Shown: positions 1 through 6,899 of the stretch, in pieces
Layout of the letters: the number at the start of each line of letters is the position of its first letter
Position numbering within the stretch: the stretch's first letter is position 1
Source of the DNA: Treponema sp.
GTDB taxonomy: Bacteria > Spirochaetota > Spirochaetia > Treponematales > Breznakiellaceae
DNA length: 7,722 nucleotides
Assembly (NCBI GenBank): GCA_031254795.1
Contig: JAIRTS010000103.1
Span: forward strand, 1-7,722
Reading direction: 5' to 3'
Program-made: the position numbers and the translations under genes
The notes under the pieces: model-generated
Told to the model about the DNA's origin: nothing
Database searches by the model: none
The model's input: the letters and a program-made list of their open reading frames with translations, nothing else

Positions 1-1
1 G

Positions 2-112
2 GCGTTGACAACACGAAGAGAAGCAAATAGAATGACGAAAAAGATAAATTCAATGCCGTTGAAAATAGTAGATTTTAAAACACCTTTAGAGGCTTTTGCG
101 CTTGCCCGTTGA
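2..112 (+). pseudogene. IS30-family transposase, C-terminal tail (cut by window edge)
   Basis: An open frame enters from the left edge and stops at TGA 110-112, giving 36 residues. They include MTKKINSMPLK and the segment DFKTPLEAF. This matches the conserved end of IS30-family DDE transposases, where an 'LNxRPRKxLxFKTPxEvF' block closes the protein just after the catalytic domain. Only the tail is visible, so it cannot be decided here whether the complete transposase lies to the left or only a fragment survives. The IS right end should lie shortly after the stop, but I could not fix an inverted repeat. The family assignment rests on this single motif and is fairly but not fully certain. Confidence 0.7.
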
Positions 113-146
113 ATCAGGCGTTAAACGGAGCAATAGAAAAATACAG

Positions 147-173
147 AATCCCCGGCGCAAGCCGCAGGGTATT
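147..173. repeat. Palindromic stem-loop downstream of the IS30 tail
   Basis: CGGC (153-156) and GCCG (161-164) enclose a GCAA tetraloop. After a 2-nt bulge the stem continues with CCC (150-152) against GGG (167-169) and, past a 1-nt bulge, AAT (147-149) against ATT (171-173), giving about 10 pairs. There is no T-tract on either side, so it is not a standard intrinsic terminator. It could be a REP-like palindrome, an IS-end structure or a U-poor terminator for the IS30 transcript. A second small hairpin, AGGGC-TGC-GCCCT, follows at 182-194. Confidence 0.5.
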
Positions 174-207
174 AAACCAAAAGGGCTGCGCCCTAAATAC
201 ATATATT

Positions 208-244
208 GAGGCTGTTTCAAAACCTCGCGTTTTGGAACAAGCTC
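208..244. repeat. 37-bp inverted repeat with IS-tip-like ends
   Basis: Arms 208-223 (GAGGCTGTTTCAAAAC) and 229-244 (GTTTTGGAACAAGCTC) are complementary at 13 of 16 positions around a 5-nt loop, CTCGC. The outer ten bases from 206, TTGAGGCTGT, are identical to 7486-7495, where the IS1182-type element at the right side of the window appears to begin. The element could be a minimal IS-derived palindrome (both inverted repeats retained, interior lost) or a dispersed hairpin repeat. It lies immediately before the ribosome binding site of the lipoprotein gene, so it would be transcribed if the operon promoter lies upstream. Confidence 0.55.
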
Positions 245-254
245 TATTGTAAAT

Positions 255-258
255 GGAG
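255..258 (+). promoter_or_regulatory. Ribosome binding site that decides the lipoprotein start
   Basis: GGAG at 255-258 lies 7 nt before ATG 266. The frame stays open upstream to a TTG at 206, but that codon falls at the outer edge of the palindromic repeat and has no Shine-Dalgarno sequence. ATG 266 is therefore the preferred start. Confidence 0.65.
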
Positions 259-265
259 ATTCTTC

Positions 266-1318
266 ATGGCGGCTAAATTTTTGAACGGCGTACGGGGAGC
301 CTGTGGGACATCGCGTTATTCCACGCGCTTCGAGGCTCCTTTTTTAAGAGCGGCGCCCCGTAAACTCCTGGCATTGATTTTTTCGCTTCTTTTGTCCAGC
401 TGCCCAAAAGCCGAAAAAACGCCCGCTTCCAGAGACGCCCTTATCTTGGGCTTCTCCCAGATAGGGGCGGAAAGCGCATGGCGGATACGCAACACCCAAT
501 CGGTACAGGAATCCGCGAAACAAGCGGGCATTCAGCTTCTCTTCGCCAACGCGGAGCAAAAGCAGGAAAACCAGATAAAAGCCATACGTTCGTTTATCGC
601 GTACCAGGTTGATGTCATCGCTTTTGTCCCCATCGTCGTTTCCGGCTGGGACAACGTGCTGCAGGAAGCGCGGAAAGCGGGAATTCCGGTGCTGGTGACG
701 GACAGGAAGATCGACGCGGACGAGAGCCTTTACGCGGGGTTTATCGGAACGGACAGCGAAAAAGAGGGGCGCGAAGCCGCGCTTTTTCTCCTTGACAAGT
801 TCGCGGGCCGCCGCAAAGCCGGTGATCTGATCCGCGTCGCCGAGTTTTCAGGCACCGTAGGCTCTTCGGTTGCGGACGGCAGGGCGAAGGGTTTCAGGGA
901 TATTATCGAAAAGGAGCCGGAGTTCGAGATTTTCTATTCAAAATCCGGCGATTTCATGCGTTCCAAGGGCTATGAACTTATGCGGACGCTTCTTGAAAAC
1001 CGCCCGCAGATTGACGTCCTTTTTTCCCATAACGATTCCATGACCCTGGGCGCCATGGACGCCATGCGGGAGGCGGGACTGCGTCCGGGCGAGGACATAG
1101 CGATCATCACCATTGACGCGCAACAGAAAGCCATTGACGCGCTCAAAGCCGGTGAAGTCAACTGCGTCATAGAGTGCAACCCCAACCAAGGCCCTCTCAT
1201 CATGGACATTGCCAAACAGTTGATTGCGGGCGGTCAAACCCCTCGCTTTATCCATGTAGACGAAGCGGTCTTCCGCGAGGGAGACGATCTCTCCGTTTTG
1301 CCGCCCAGGGGCTATTGA
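266..1318 (+). CDS. YtfQ-like sugar-binding lipoprotein (periplasmic binding protein, LacI-type fold)
   Basis: This 350-residue protein is a substrate-binding lipoprotein of the ribose/galactose class (Peripla_BP_4). A hydrophobic stretch LLALIFSLLLSSC ends in a lipobox with Cys46, so it should be lipid-anchored. The mature part carries hallmarks of YtfQ, the galactofuranose-binding protein: GFSQIGAESAWR (62-73), NAEQKQENQIKAIRSF (95-110), a FIGTDSEKEG block, the hinge motif SHNDSMTLGAMDAM, and ECNPNQGP near the end. The start at 266 has a good GGAG site. It leaves about 33 residues before the hydrophobic core, which is long for a signal peptide. The histidine kinase gene follows after 8 nt, and no ABC ATPase or permease gene is present. 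I therefore infer a sensory receptor role or a distant transporter partner. The ligand is likely a sugar, but its identity is not proven by the sequence. Confidence 0.9.
   Translation: MAAKFLNGVRGACGTSRYSTRFEAPFLRAAPRKLLALIFSLLLSSCPKAEKTPASRDALILGFSQIGAESAWRIRNTQSVQESAKQAGIQLLFANAEQKQENQIKAIRSFIAYQVDVIAFVPIVVSGWDNVLQEARKAGIPVLVTDRKIDADESLYAGFIGTDSEKEGREAALFLLDKFAGRRKAGDLIRVAEFSGTVGSSVADGRAKGFRDIIEKEPEFEIFYSKSGDFMRSKGYELMRTLLENRPQIDVLFSHNDSMTLGAMDAMREAGLRPGEDIAIITIDAQQKAIDALKAGEVNCVIECNPNQGPLIMDIAKQLIAGGQTPRFIHVDEAVFREGDDLSVLPPRGY
296..345 (+). terminator. Terminator-like hairpin inside the 5' coding region (possible attenuator)
   Basis: GGAGCCT (296-302) pairs perfectly with AGGCTCC (333-339), and T6 (340-345) follows directly. 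The 30-nt loop can form a further GTGG/CCAC stem (303-306 with 321-324). Stem plus U-tract is the layout of an intrinsic terminator, yet it lies 30 nt into the lipoprotein reading frame, in the part coding for the unusually long N-terminal extension. It could be a transcription attenuator, the terminator of an upstream unit with the real translation start further down, or chance. No ATG or GTG is in frame between the hairpin and the signal-peptide core, which favours translation through it. Confidence 0.4.
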
Positions 1319-1326
1319 GGCGCGGC

Positions 1327-2829
1327 ATGGGGTTTGGCTCGCTCAAGGAAACCGTTGATTCGCTTTTCACCGCCCGGCGAAGCGTCAAGGGCGCCATAAA
1401 AACTTCACACATTGCCATCATCATCTTCATGCTCATTCCCCTCATCGTTTCCGTGGGAACCGCCCTCTACAATTCCCTAAGTTACGACCGGCTCATCACC
1501 AATGTAAACAGAACCAATTCGCTTAACCGGATCGTTAAAGTAGAAATCACCAATGAATTGTGGGACATTGTGGCCGGGAATGTGAGCTTCGCGGAGGGCA
1601 GGCAGTACGCGATTATCGAACACATCAACAGTGAAATTGAAGGGATTCGCCGGGCGGCCGGAGCGGAAAACCGCCGCCTCCTTGACGTGGCTCACCGCGC
1701 CATGAACACCCTTGTCTCGTACGTAGATCTTTTGGGCGGCCGGATGCGGGCGAGCGCTCCGGTGGTTGAAAACGAGCGCACCCTTGACGAAATACGCGGC
1801 GTCGCCGCACTGGTGTCAGACACCTTGCAGGATTTCACCACGCTCGAAATTGAGTCCTCCGCCAGAACCAACGAGATCATCAAAAAACGCACGCGGGTCT
1901 TGTGGGGGCTTGAAATCGTGATGTTCATTCTTGTCGTCGTTTTCTCAAATATGGCGCGGTCTTCCGTCGCGTATGGCGTGCAAAGGTCTATCGGCGCCTT
2001 GGTCGCCTTTTCAGGACGCATTTCATCGGGCGATCTCGAAGCGCGGGCCGCTCTTCCCACGGTGGAGGAGTTTGTCCCTCTCACGGAACATCTCAATATC
2101 ATGGCGGTGAGGATCAAGGGCTTGATTGAAGATAACATTGAGGAGCAGCGCAACCTGCAAAAAGCCGAGATGAAAGCCCTGCAAGCGCAAATCTCCCCGC
2201 ATTTCCTTTACAATACCCTCGACACCATCGTTTGGCTCGCCGAGGGAAAGCAATGGGAACAGGTGATCTCCGTCACCAGAGCCCTTTCAGCGTTTTTCAG
2301 GCTTTCGCTCAACCAGGGAAGCGAATGGGTGACCGTTGACAACGAATTCAAACACATCGAAAGCTACATGGTTATCCAGAAGATCCGCTATCGGGACATT
2401 CTTGATTATTCGATTGCGTACGACAAAACCCTGGGAAACGCCATTATTCTTAAACTGTTGTTGCAGCCTTTGGTGGAAAACGCGCTTTACCACGGCATCA
2501 AAAACAGGCGGGGCCGGGGAATGATAACCATTAAGGGCTGCCATGACGACACAGCCGGAGCGCGTGAAGGGGACGCGTTGCGTCTCAGCGTCTCAGACAA
2601 TGGCGCGGGGATGAGCGAAGACCGCCTCAATGAGATCAGACGGCGCCTGGCGGATCCTGACAAGCCCCCTCCCCGGCAGGCAAACGGGCAGGGCGGCTAC
2701 GGTCTTTACAATGTGAGCCGCCGTCTGGAATTGTACTATAATATGAAGGGGCTTCTTCACATCGCGAGCTCCCTCCATGAGGGGACAACGGTGACCGTGA
2801 AAATACCCGGAGGCCGCTTCCATGCTTAA
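1327..2829 (+). CDS. YesM/LytS-type sensor histidine kinase
   Basis: This 500-residue integral-membrane kinase should sense an extracytoplasmic signal and phosphorylate the response regulator encoded next to it. Order: TM1 at about 28-47, a roughly 140-residue helical extracytoplasmic region, TM2 at about 191-209, HAMP at about 212-270, a His_kinase domain with QISPHFLYN (phospho-acceptor His292), then HATPase_c with the N box LVENALYHG (Asn385), SDNGAGM (Asp424) and the G box GYGL (457-460). The frame is open back to 1174 within the lipoprotein gene. ATG 1327 is the better start because GAGG (1317-1320) precedes it by 6 nt and the upstream residues are low-complexity shadow sequence. The extracytoplasmic region shows no PAS- or Cache-like motif that I recognise. 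It could dock the neighbouring binding protein. Confidence 0.93.
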   Translation: MGFGSLKETVDSLFTARRSVKGAIKTSHIAIIIFMLIPLIVSVGTALYNSLSYDRLITNVNRTNSLNRIVKVEITNELWDIVAGNVSFAEGRQYAIIEHINSEIEGIRRAAGAENRRLLDVAHRAMNTLVSYVDLLGGRMRASAPVVENERTLDEIRGVAALVSDTLQDFTTLEIESSARTNEIIKKRTRVLWGLEIVMFILVVVFSNMARSSVAYGVQRSIGALVAFSGRISSGDLEARAALPTVEEFVPLTEHLNIMAVRIKGLIEDNIEEQRNLQKAEMKALQAQISPHFLYNTLDTIVWLAEGKQWEQVISVTRALSAFFRLSLNQGSEWVTVDNEFKHIESYMVIQKIRYRDILDYSIAYDKTLGNAIILKLLLQPLVENALYHGIKNRRGRGMITIKGCHDDTAGAREGDALRLSVSDNGAGMSEDRLNEIRRRLADPDKPPPRQANGQGGYGLYNVSRRLELYYNMKGLLHIASSLHEGTTVTVKIPGGRFHA

Positions 2830-4456
2830 AGTGTTTCTAGTGGAAGACGAGATCGTAGCGCGCGAAGGCATCCGAAACAGCGTGCCCTGGGAAAAGACCG
2901 CCTATATCCTTGCCGGCGAAGCCCCCGACGGGGAAATAGCCCTCTCCATGATCCAGGACATCAAGCCGGACATTATCATAACCGACATACGCATGCCTTT
3001 TATGGACGGACTCGCCCTCTCGCGTATCGTGAGGAAGACCATGCCATGGATCAAGATCATCATCCTTTCGGGTCATGACGAATTTGAATACGCCCGTGAA
3101 GCCATTTCCATCGGCGTGGAGGACTATCTTTTAAAACCCGCGTCTTCCGACGATATGCTCAAAGCGCTTGACAAAATGGCGCTGAGGATCAGCGAAGAAC
3201 AAGCCAAACTGCGGGACATCGAAAACCTCAAGGAAAAACTCCGCGACGCCTCCAGCCTCCTGCGGGACAAGTGGCTGGGAGATTTTATCAATGGAAGAAT
3301 TTCAGGAATCTCGGCGCTGGAAAATGGCAAGGACTTTGGCGTGGACTTGTCATCCCGTTTTTACATCGCCTGCGCCATAGCGATAAAGCCATCGCGTGGA
3401 GAAACCGCCCGCCAAGACGCCGCGGGCCCGCTGGCGGTGACGTTCATCATTAAATCAATAACCGAAAACTATTCCTCTTGCGTTTTTTTTCAAGAGAACG
3501 CCACCGTTTTCGCCCTCATCGTCAAAGGCGACGCCGCTTCAGCCGCAGAGGAAACCGCCTACGCCATAGCCCAGGCGGTTATTCATGAAGTCCGGCGCGA
3601 CACAAGCTGCGAGGCCGCCGTCGGAATAGGACCCGGCGTGGAACGCGCCGGCGAAGTTCCCGCCTCCTTTAAGGCGGCTCTGGCCGCCGCGAAGAGCCTT
3701 ATTGAAAAAAACCAGTTCAAAATAGCCGACGCCGGAAGCGCCGCCAGCAACGCCGCCGCTTTTCCCGCCCTTCCGGGCGCGTCCTCCTGTAAAGACGCGC
3801 TCTTTTCCAACGTCAACGGCGACTTCATGTTCACCAAACTCAAGTACGCCACCAAAGGGGACATGGATTCGATACTGGAAGAATACATGGGAATATTGGA
3901 AAACAGTTTTGATGAAAACCCCATGTTCGTGTACCTTGTGATCGGCGAGATCATCATGACGGTGTCCAGGATCGTGGAAGCGCTTGGCGGCGACCTTAAA
4001 ACCATTTCCCCTTTTGCGCTGACTCAACATGAAGTGAGCGAATTCGCCTCCTCAAAAGAAGCGTTCCTTGAAAAACTCCGTTCTCTCCTGAACGCGGTCA
4101 TCGAATGGCGGGACGCCCGCTCCGGCGTCCGCTATCAGACGGTCATTATGAAAGCCCGGGAATACATCGACCTCAACTACACGTCGGGAGAAATCTCCCT
4201 CCATTCCACCGCTAATTTTGTAGGCATGAGCCCCAACCACCTCTCCGCCGTTTTCGCGCAGGAGACAGGAGAGAACTTCATAGACTACCTTACCAGAGTG
4301 CGTATTGAAAAGGCCAAATTTCTCCTTAAAAACACCGCCATGAAAAGCGCCGACATCGCCTATGAAACCGGATTTAACGATCCTCATTATTTCAGCTACA
4401 CCTTCAAAAAAAACACGGGAATGTCGCCGAGAGAGTACCGGAACGCCGTGAAGTAA
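2822..4456 (+). CDS. YesN-type response regulator with receiver, GGDEF-like linker and AraC DNA-binding domains
   Basis: This cytoplasmic transcription factor of 544 residues is the likely phosphorylation partner of the kinase encoded just upstream. The receiver domain (about 1-120) has the acidic pair Glu8/Asp9, phospho-acceptor Asp55 in TDIRMP, Ser83 and Lys105 in LLKP. The middle (about 160-300) resembles the degenerate GGDEF-like domain found in YesN/CdaR-type regulators and lacks a GGDEF signature, so it should not make cyclic di-GMP. The last 100 residues form a double helix-turn-helix AraC domain ending with ADIAYETGFNDPHYFSYTFK and the GMSPREYR signature. The start overlaps the kinase stop by 8 bp, and GGAGG (2809-2813) lies 8 nt upstream, so translational coupling is likely. 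Targets are unknown. By analogy with relatives they are probably sugar-uptake or glycoside-degradation genes, possibly elsewhere in the genome. No clear intrinsic terminator follows. Confidence 0.94.
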   Translation: MLKVFLVEDEIVAREGIRNSVPWEKTAYILAGEAPDGEIALSMIQDIKPDIIITDIRMPFMDGLALSRIVRKTMPWIKIIILSGHDEFEYAREAISIGVEDYLLKPASSDDMLKALDKMALRISEEQAKLRDIENLKEKLRDASSLLRDKWLGDFINGRISGISALENGKDFGVDLSSRFYIACAIAIKPSRGETARQDAAGPLAVTFIIKSITENYSSCVFFQENATVFALIVKGDAASAAEETAYAIAQAVIHEVRRDTSCEAAVGIGPGVERAGEVPASFKAALAAAKSLIEKNQFKIADAGSAASNAAAFPALPGASSCKDALFSNVNGDFMFTKLKYATKGDMDSILEEYMGILENSFDENPMFVYLVIGEIIMTVSRIVEALGGDLKTISPFALTQHEVSEFASSKEAFLEKLRSLLNAVIEWRDARSGVRYQTVIMKAREYIDLNYTSGEISLHSTANFVGMSPNHLSAVFAQETGENFIDYLTRVRIEKAKFLLKNTAMKSADIAYETGFNDPHYFSYTFKKNTGMSPREYRNAVK

Positions 4457-4580
4457 ACTCGTTTCGGCGCGAATGAATGGGATCATCCTTTTTAAAACTA
4501 AATCCGCCTGGCCAATAATGGCGATGGGACTTCAACGTCTCGCGTACAGCCAAACGCGGCGCCTGCCGCTATGCCGGCGG

Positions 4581-5993
4581 CTACGCGGAGGTCAAATTCC
4601 TGACCCAGCGCTCCTTGTTGAAAAAATGCCGCGCCACAAGGTACTTGGCTATGTCGGAAATCTTGAGGATTGCGAACATGGCCACCGGGCCCATGCTGGT
4701 GAAAAAGGCGAGGAGAAACGCGCCCGGCACGAAGATAAGAGTGTTCACCGAGACATCGGCGTACATGCCCATCGCCGCGTCTCCGCCGGAACGGGAAATG
4801 GCGAACAGGGCGTTCAGCAGACACCACAGCGGCATATACGCCAGAATGACAAAGATAAACCCAAGCCCTATGGCGCGGGCATTGGCGGTGAGGTTTGAAA
4901 ACACGAGCGGCACGAGTATGACAGCCAGTCCCGCGCCGATAATAGCCATGACGATTCCGCCGACAACGGAACCCGATTGTATCCATCGCGCCTTCACGCG
5001 GGCTTCGTCGAGTTTGCCCGCGCCCAAAGATCCGCCGATGATGACTGCGGATACAGTCCAAATGCCGCCGAAAAGCAGGTAGAAGATATTCGCTATGGTG
5101 TTGCCCGCCGCCATGCCGGCGACCGTCTCGGCGCCGCCCCGCCCGTTATACAACGCCACCATGATGGTTTCGCTTGATATCCATGAAATTTCAGACAGGA
5201 ACATCATCACGGAACGGATAAAAATTTCGCGGACAAGCTTTTTGCTGACACGCAACAACGTGCCCAAACTCGCGTAGAAACCGGGCCGCCTCCGACGCGC
5301 ATAGATCAGGAAGACAGCGGCTTCAACGCAACGGGCGATCACTGTGGCGACGGCCGCGCCCTGTATGCCCAGCGCCGGAGCGCCCATGTTGCCGTAGATG
5401 AGAAGCCAGTTGCCTGCGGTGTTGATCAGCGTCGCCACGACGGAGACGAGGAGCGGCGTTCTTGGCGAGCCGGTTTCCCGAAAGGAACTGCCTATCGCCA
5501 TGGAGAACGCCATGGGAAACAACGCGAATGAGACGATCTTCAAGTAATCCACGCCGGCGGCGACCAACTCTGCTTTAGCCGCGTTGCCCGTGGTCATCAT
5601 GCCGAGCATTTGTTCCGGAATGAGCCAGCACAGGCAGAAAAAGAACAACGCGGCGATCTGGGCGAAAAGCGCCTTAAACCGGAACGCGTCCCTCATGCCC
5701 GCGACATCGTTCGCGCCCTTGTATTGGGCGAGATAAATGCCGCCCGCGCCGCATATCACATTGATCATCACGATTGAGATGAAGGTGAGTTGATTGGAGA
5801 TGTTCACCGCCGCCATGCTGATGTCTCCAAGCCCCGCGACCATAAAATTGTCGATAAGGGAGACCATGCTCGTGATAAGCTGCTGGAGCATGACCGGCAG
5901 GGCTATGCTCAACGCCCCCCGGTAGAAACTCCACGCGCCAAAGCGCCCGCCAAAACGCCCACCAAAATGGCGTCTAAAAGGAGAACGCCGCAC
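4581..5993 (-). CDS. MATE-family multidrug/cation antiporter
   Basis: This 470-residue, very hydrophobic protein has about 12 predicted membrane helices in two related halves, the usual length and layout of MATE (MatE) exporters. These couple efflux of cationic or other organic compounds to Na+ or H+ entry across the inner membrane. The first helix carries the typical SIALPVMLQQLITSMVSLID segment with Pro33 and Asp48. The matching region of the second half starts near SVMMFLSEISWISSETIMVA. The start is GTG at 5993-5991, sharing one base with the TAG stop of the preceding iron-exporter gene. A G5 run 4 nt upstream is only a poor ribosome site, so translational coupling is likely. The N-terminus has an odd basic repeat HFGGRFGGRFG before the first helix. 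The substrate cannot be read from the sequence. Confidence 0.9.
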   Translation of the reverse strand: MRRSPFRRHFGGRFGGRFGAWSFYRGALSIALPVMLQQLITSMVSLIDNFMVAGLGDISMAAVNISNQLTFISIVMINVICGAGGIYLAQYKGANDVAGMRDAFRFKALFAQIAALFFFCLCWLIPEQMLGMMTTGNAAKAELVAAGVDYLKIVSFALFPMAFSMAIGSSFRETGSPRTPLLVSVVATLINTAGNWLLIYGNMGAPALGIQGAAVATVIARCVEAAVFLIYARRRRPGFYASLGTLLRVSKKLVREIFIRSVMMFLSEISWISSETIMVALYNGRGGAETVAGMAAGNTIANIFYLLFGGIWTVSAVIIGGSLGAGKLDEARVKARWIQSGSVVGGIVMAIIGAGLAVILVPLVFSNLTANARAIGLGFIFVILAYMPLWCLLNALFAISRSGGDAAMGMYADVSVNTLIFVPGAFLLAFFTSMGPVAMFAILKISDIAKYLVARHFFNKERWVRNLTSA

Positions 5994-6856
5994 TAAACCC
6001 CCATAAGACGGTTCAACAGCCAGCCGACGCCAAAGGACAATCCAGCCACGCCGAGGCTTATCGCCGCCATTTCGGCGAACCGTTTTTTGAAGCTCAGGTT
6101 TTTAGCGACAGACAGGTAGTAGTTGAAAAGAAAGATGATGAAAACGGCGACCGCGAGCGTTATCGCAAGCGCATGGAATTTGTTTGGAACAATCAAAAAT
6201 GGCAGAATGAGCAGGACGACGGTGATAAAATACGCGCCTCCGGTATACAAACTTGATGTCGCGGCTTTTGAGTCGCCATCCGCCTTCGCGGAAAGGTACT
6301 CAGACGCCGCCATGGAAAAAGCCGCGCTGACGCCTGTTATCAGACCGGCTATGGAGATCATTTTTGTTTCGCCCAGGGCAAGGGTAAAACCCGCAAGCGC
6401 GCCCGTAAGCTCCACCAGCGCGTCATTAAGCCCAAGCACAACGGAACCCGTGTAGCGGAGCAATTCCTCGTCAAGGCACGCAAGGAGCGCCTGTTCATGC
6501 GCGTCTTCATCCGCGCTAATCTTCTCAATTTCAGGATACGCTTCTATCAACATTTGGTATTTTTTCGCCGCGACACTCTCGTTCTTTTCCATCTGTTTCA
6601 GAACAAACGTCAGTCCAAGCGCGCGGGCAAGCAAAACGGTTCCGAAAGCCTTGAACGCGCCGGGCGCCATTTTTCGCCCGGTGTGTGATTCCCAGAAAAG
6701 CGAATGTCTCCGCTCGTCTTGAGCGAGGGATCGCAGAATACGGGCGTTGTGATCATTCGGACATAACTCCGCCAATTTTGTATAAATGCGATATTCAGTG
6801 ATTTCGTTTTTTTGACAGACAAGCGCGGTCTTGAGCAAAGCGGGATCGGTTATCAT
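5993..6856 (-). CDS. Rubrerythrin/ferritin-like + VIT1/CCC1 fusion, MbfA-type iron exporter
   Basis: This 287-residue membrane protein joins an N-terminal ferritin-like di-iron domain (about 1-130) to a C-terminal VIT1/CCC1 transporter domain (about 135-287). Likely metal ligands are visible: Glu18/Glu21 in NEITEY, Glu48 and His51 in DERRH, Glu90/Glu93, and Glu117 and His120 in DEDAH. The membrane part has VVLGLNDALVELTGALAGF and SMAASEYLS, matching the VIT family signatures, and about five helices. The same architecture is known from MbfA of alphaproteobacteria, which exports iron and protects against peroxide. I infer iron or Mn export here. The first codon is ATG 6856, with no ribosome site but a promoter only 7 nt upstream, which suggests a leaderless mRNA. 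It forms an operon with the downstream MATE gene. Confidence 0.9.
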   Translation of the reverse strand: MITDPALLKTALVCQKNEITEYRIYTKLAELCPNDHNARILRSLAQDERRHSLFWESHTGRKMAPGAFKAFGTVLLARALGLTFVLKQMEKNESVAAKKYQMLIEAYPEIEKISADEDAHEQALLACLDEELLRYTGSVVLGLNDALVELTGALAGFTLALGETKMISIAGLITGVSAAFSMAASEYLSAKADGDSKAATSSLYTGGAYFITVVLLILPFLIVPNKFHALAITLAVAVFIIFLFNYYLSVAKNLSFKKRFAEMAAISLGVAGLSFGVGWLLNRLMGV

Positions 6857-6863
6857 GGGTTCT

Positions 6864-6892
6864 AATATAATGAAAACAAAACCCGCTGTCCA
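6864..6892 (-). promoter_or_regulatory. Sigma-70-type promoter of the iron exporter/MATE operon
   Basis: Read on the minus strand, a -35 box TGGACA (6892-6887) and a -10 box TATATT (6869-6864) are separated by exactly 17 bp. Each matches consensus at 5 of 6 positions. Only 7 nt separate the -10 box from ATG 6856, so transcription should begin at or within a base or two of the start codon. I see no Fur-box-like 19-bp palindrome here. Confidence 0.65.
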
Positions 6893-6899
6893 GTGAAAT

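Noticed and set aside
206..265. TTG start giving a 370-residue lipoprotein
   Set aside because: The extra codons fall in the palindromic repeat and lack a ribosome site, whereas ATG 266 has GGAG 7 nt upstream.
296..339. tRNA-like acceptor stem GGAGCCT/AGGCTCC
   Set aside because: The 44-nt span is too short and has no D, anticodon or T arms. A hairpin plus T6 explains it better.
1174..1326. N-terminal extension of the histidine kinase frame into the lipoprotein gene
   Set aside because: The extra 51 residues lie in the coding sequence of the lipoprotein, have no family resemblance, and ATG 1327 has a good GAGG site.
4457..4580. Search for a shared terminator between the convergent regulator and MATE genes
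   Set aside because: Only weak stems were found (for example GCCGC/GCGGC at 4565-4581), with no T-tract on either strand, so none is annotated.
4473..5082. Plus-strand open frames of 141 and 155 codons over the 3' part of the MATE gene
   Set aside because: They are antisense shadows of a clear membrane-protein gene and have arginine/proline-rich compositions with no family motif.
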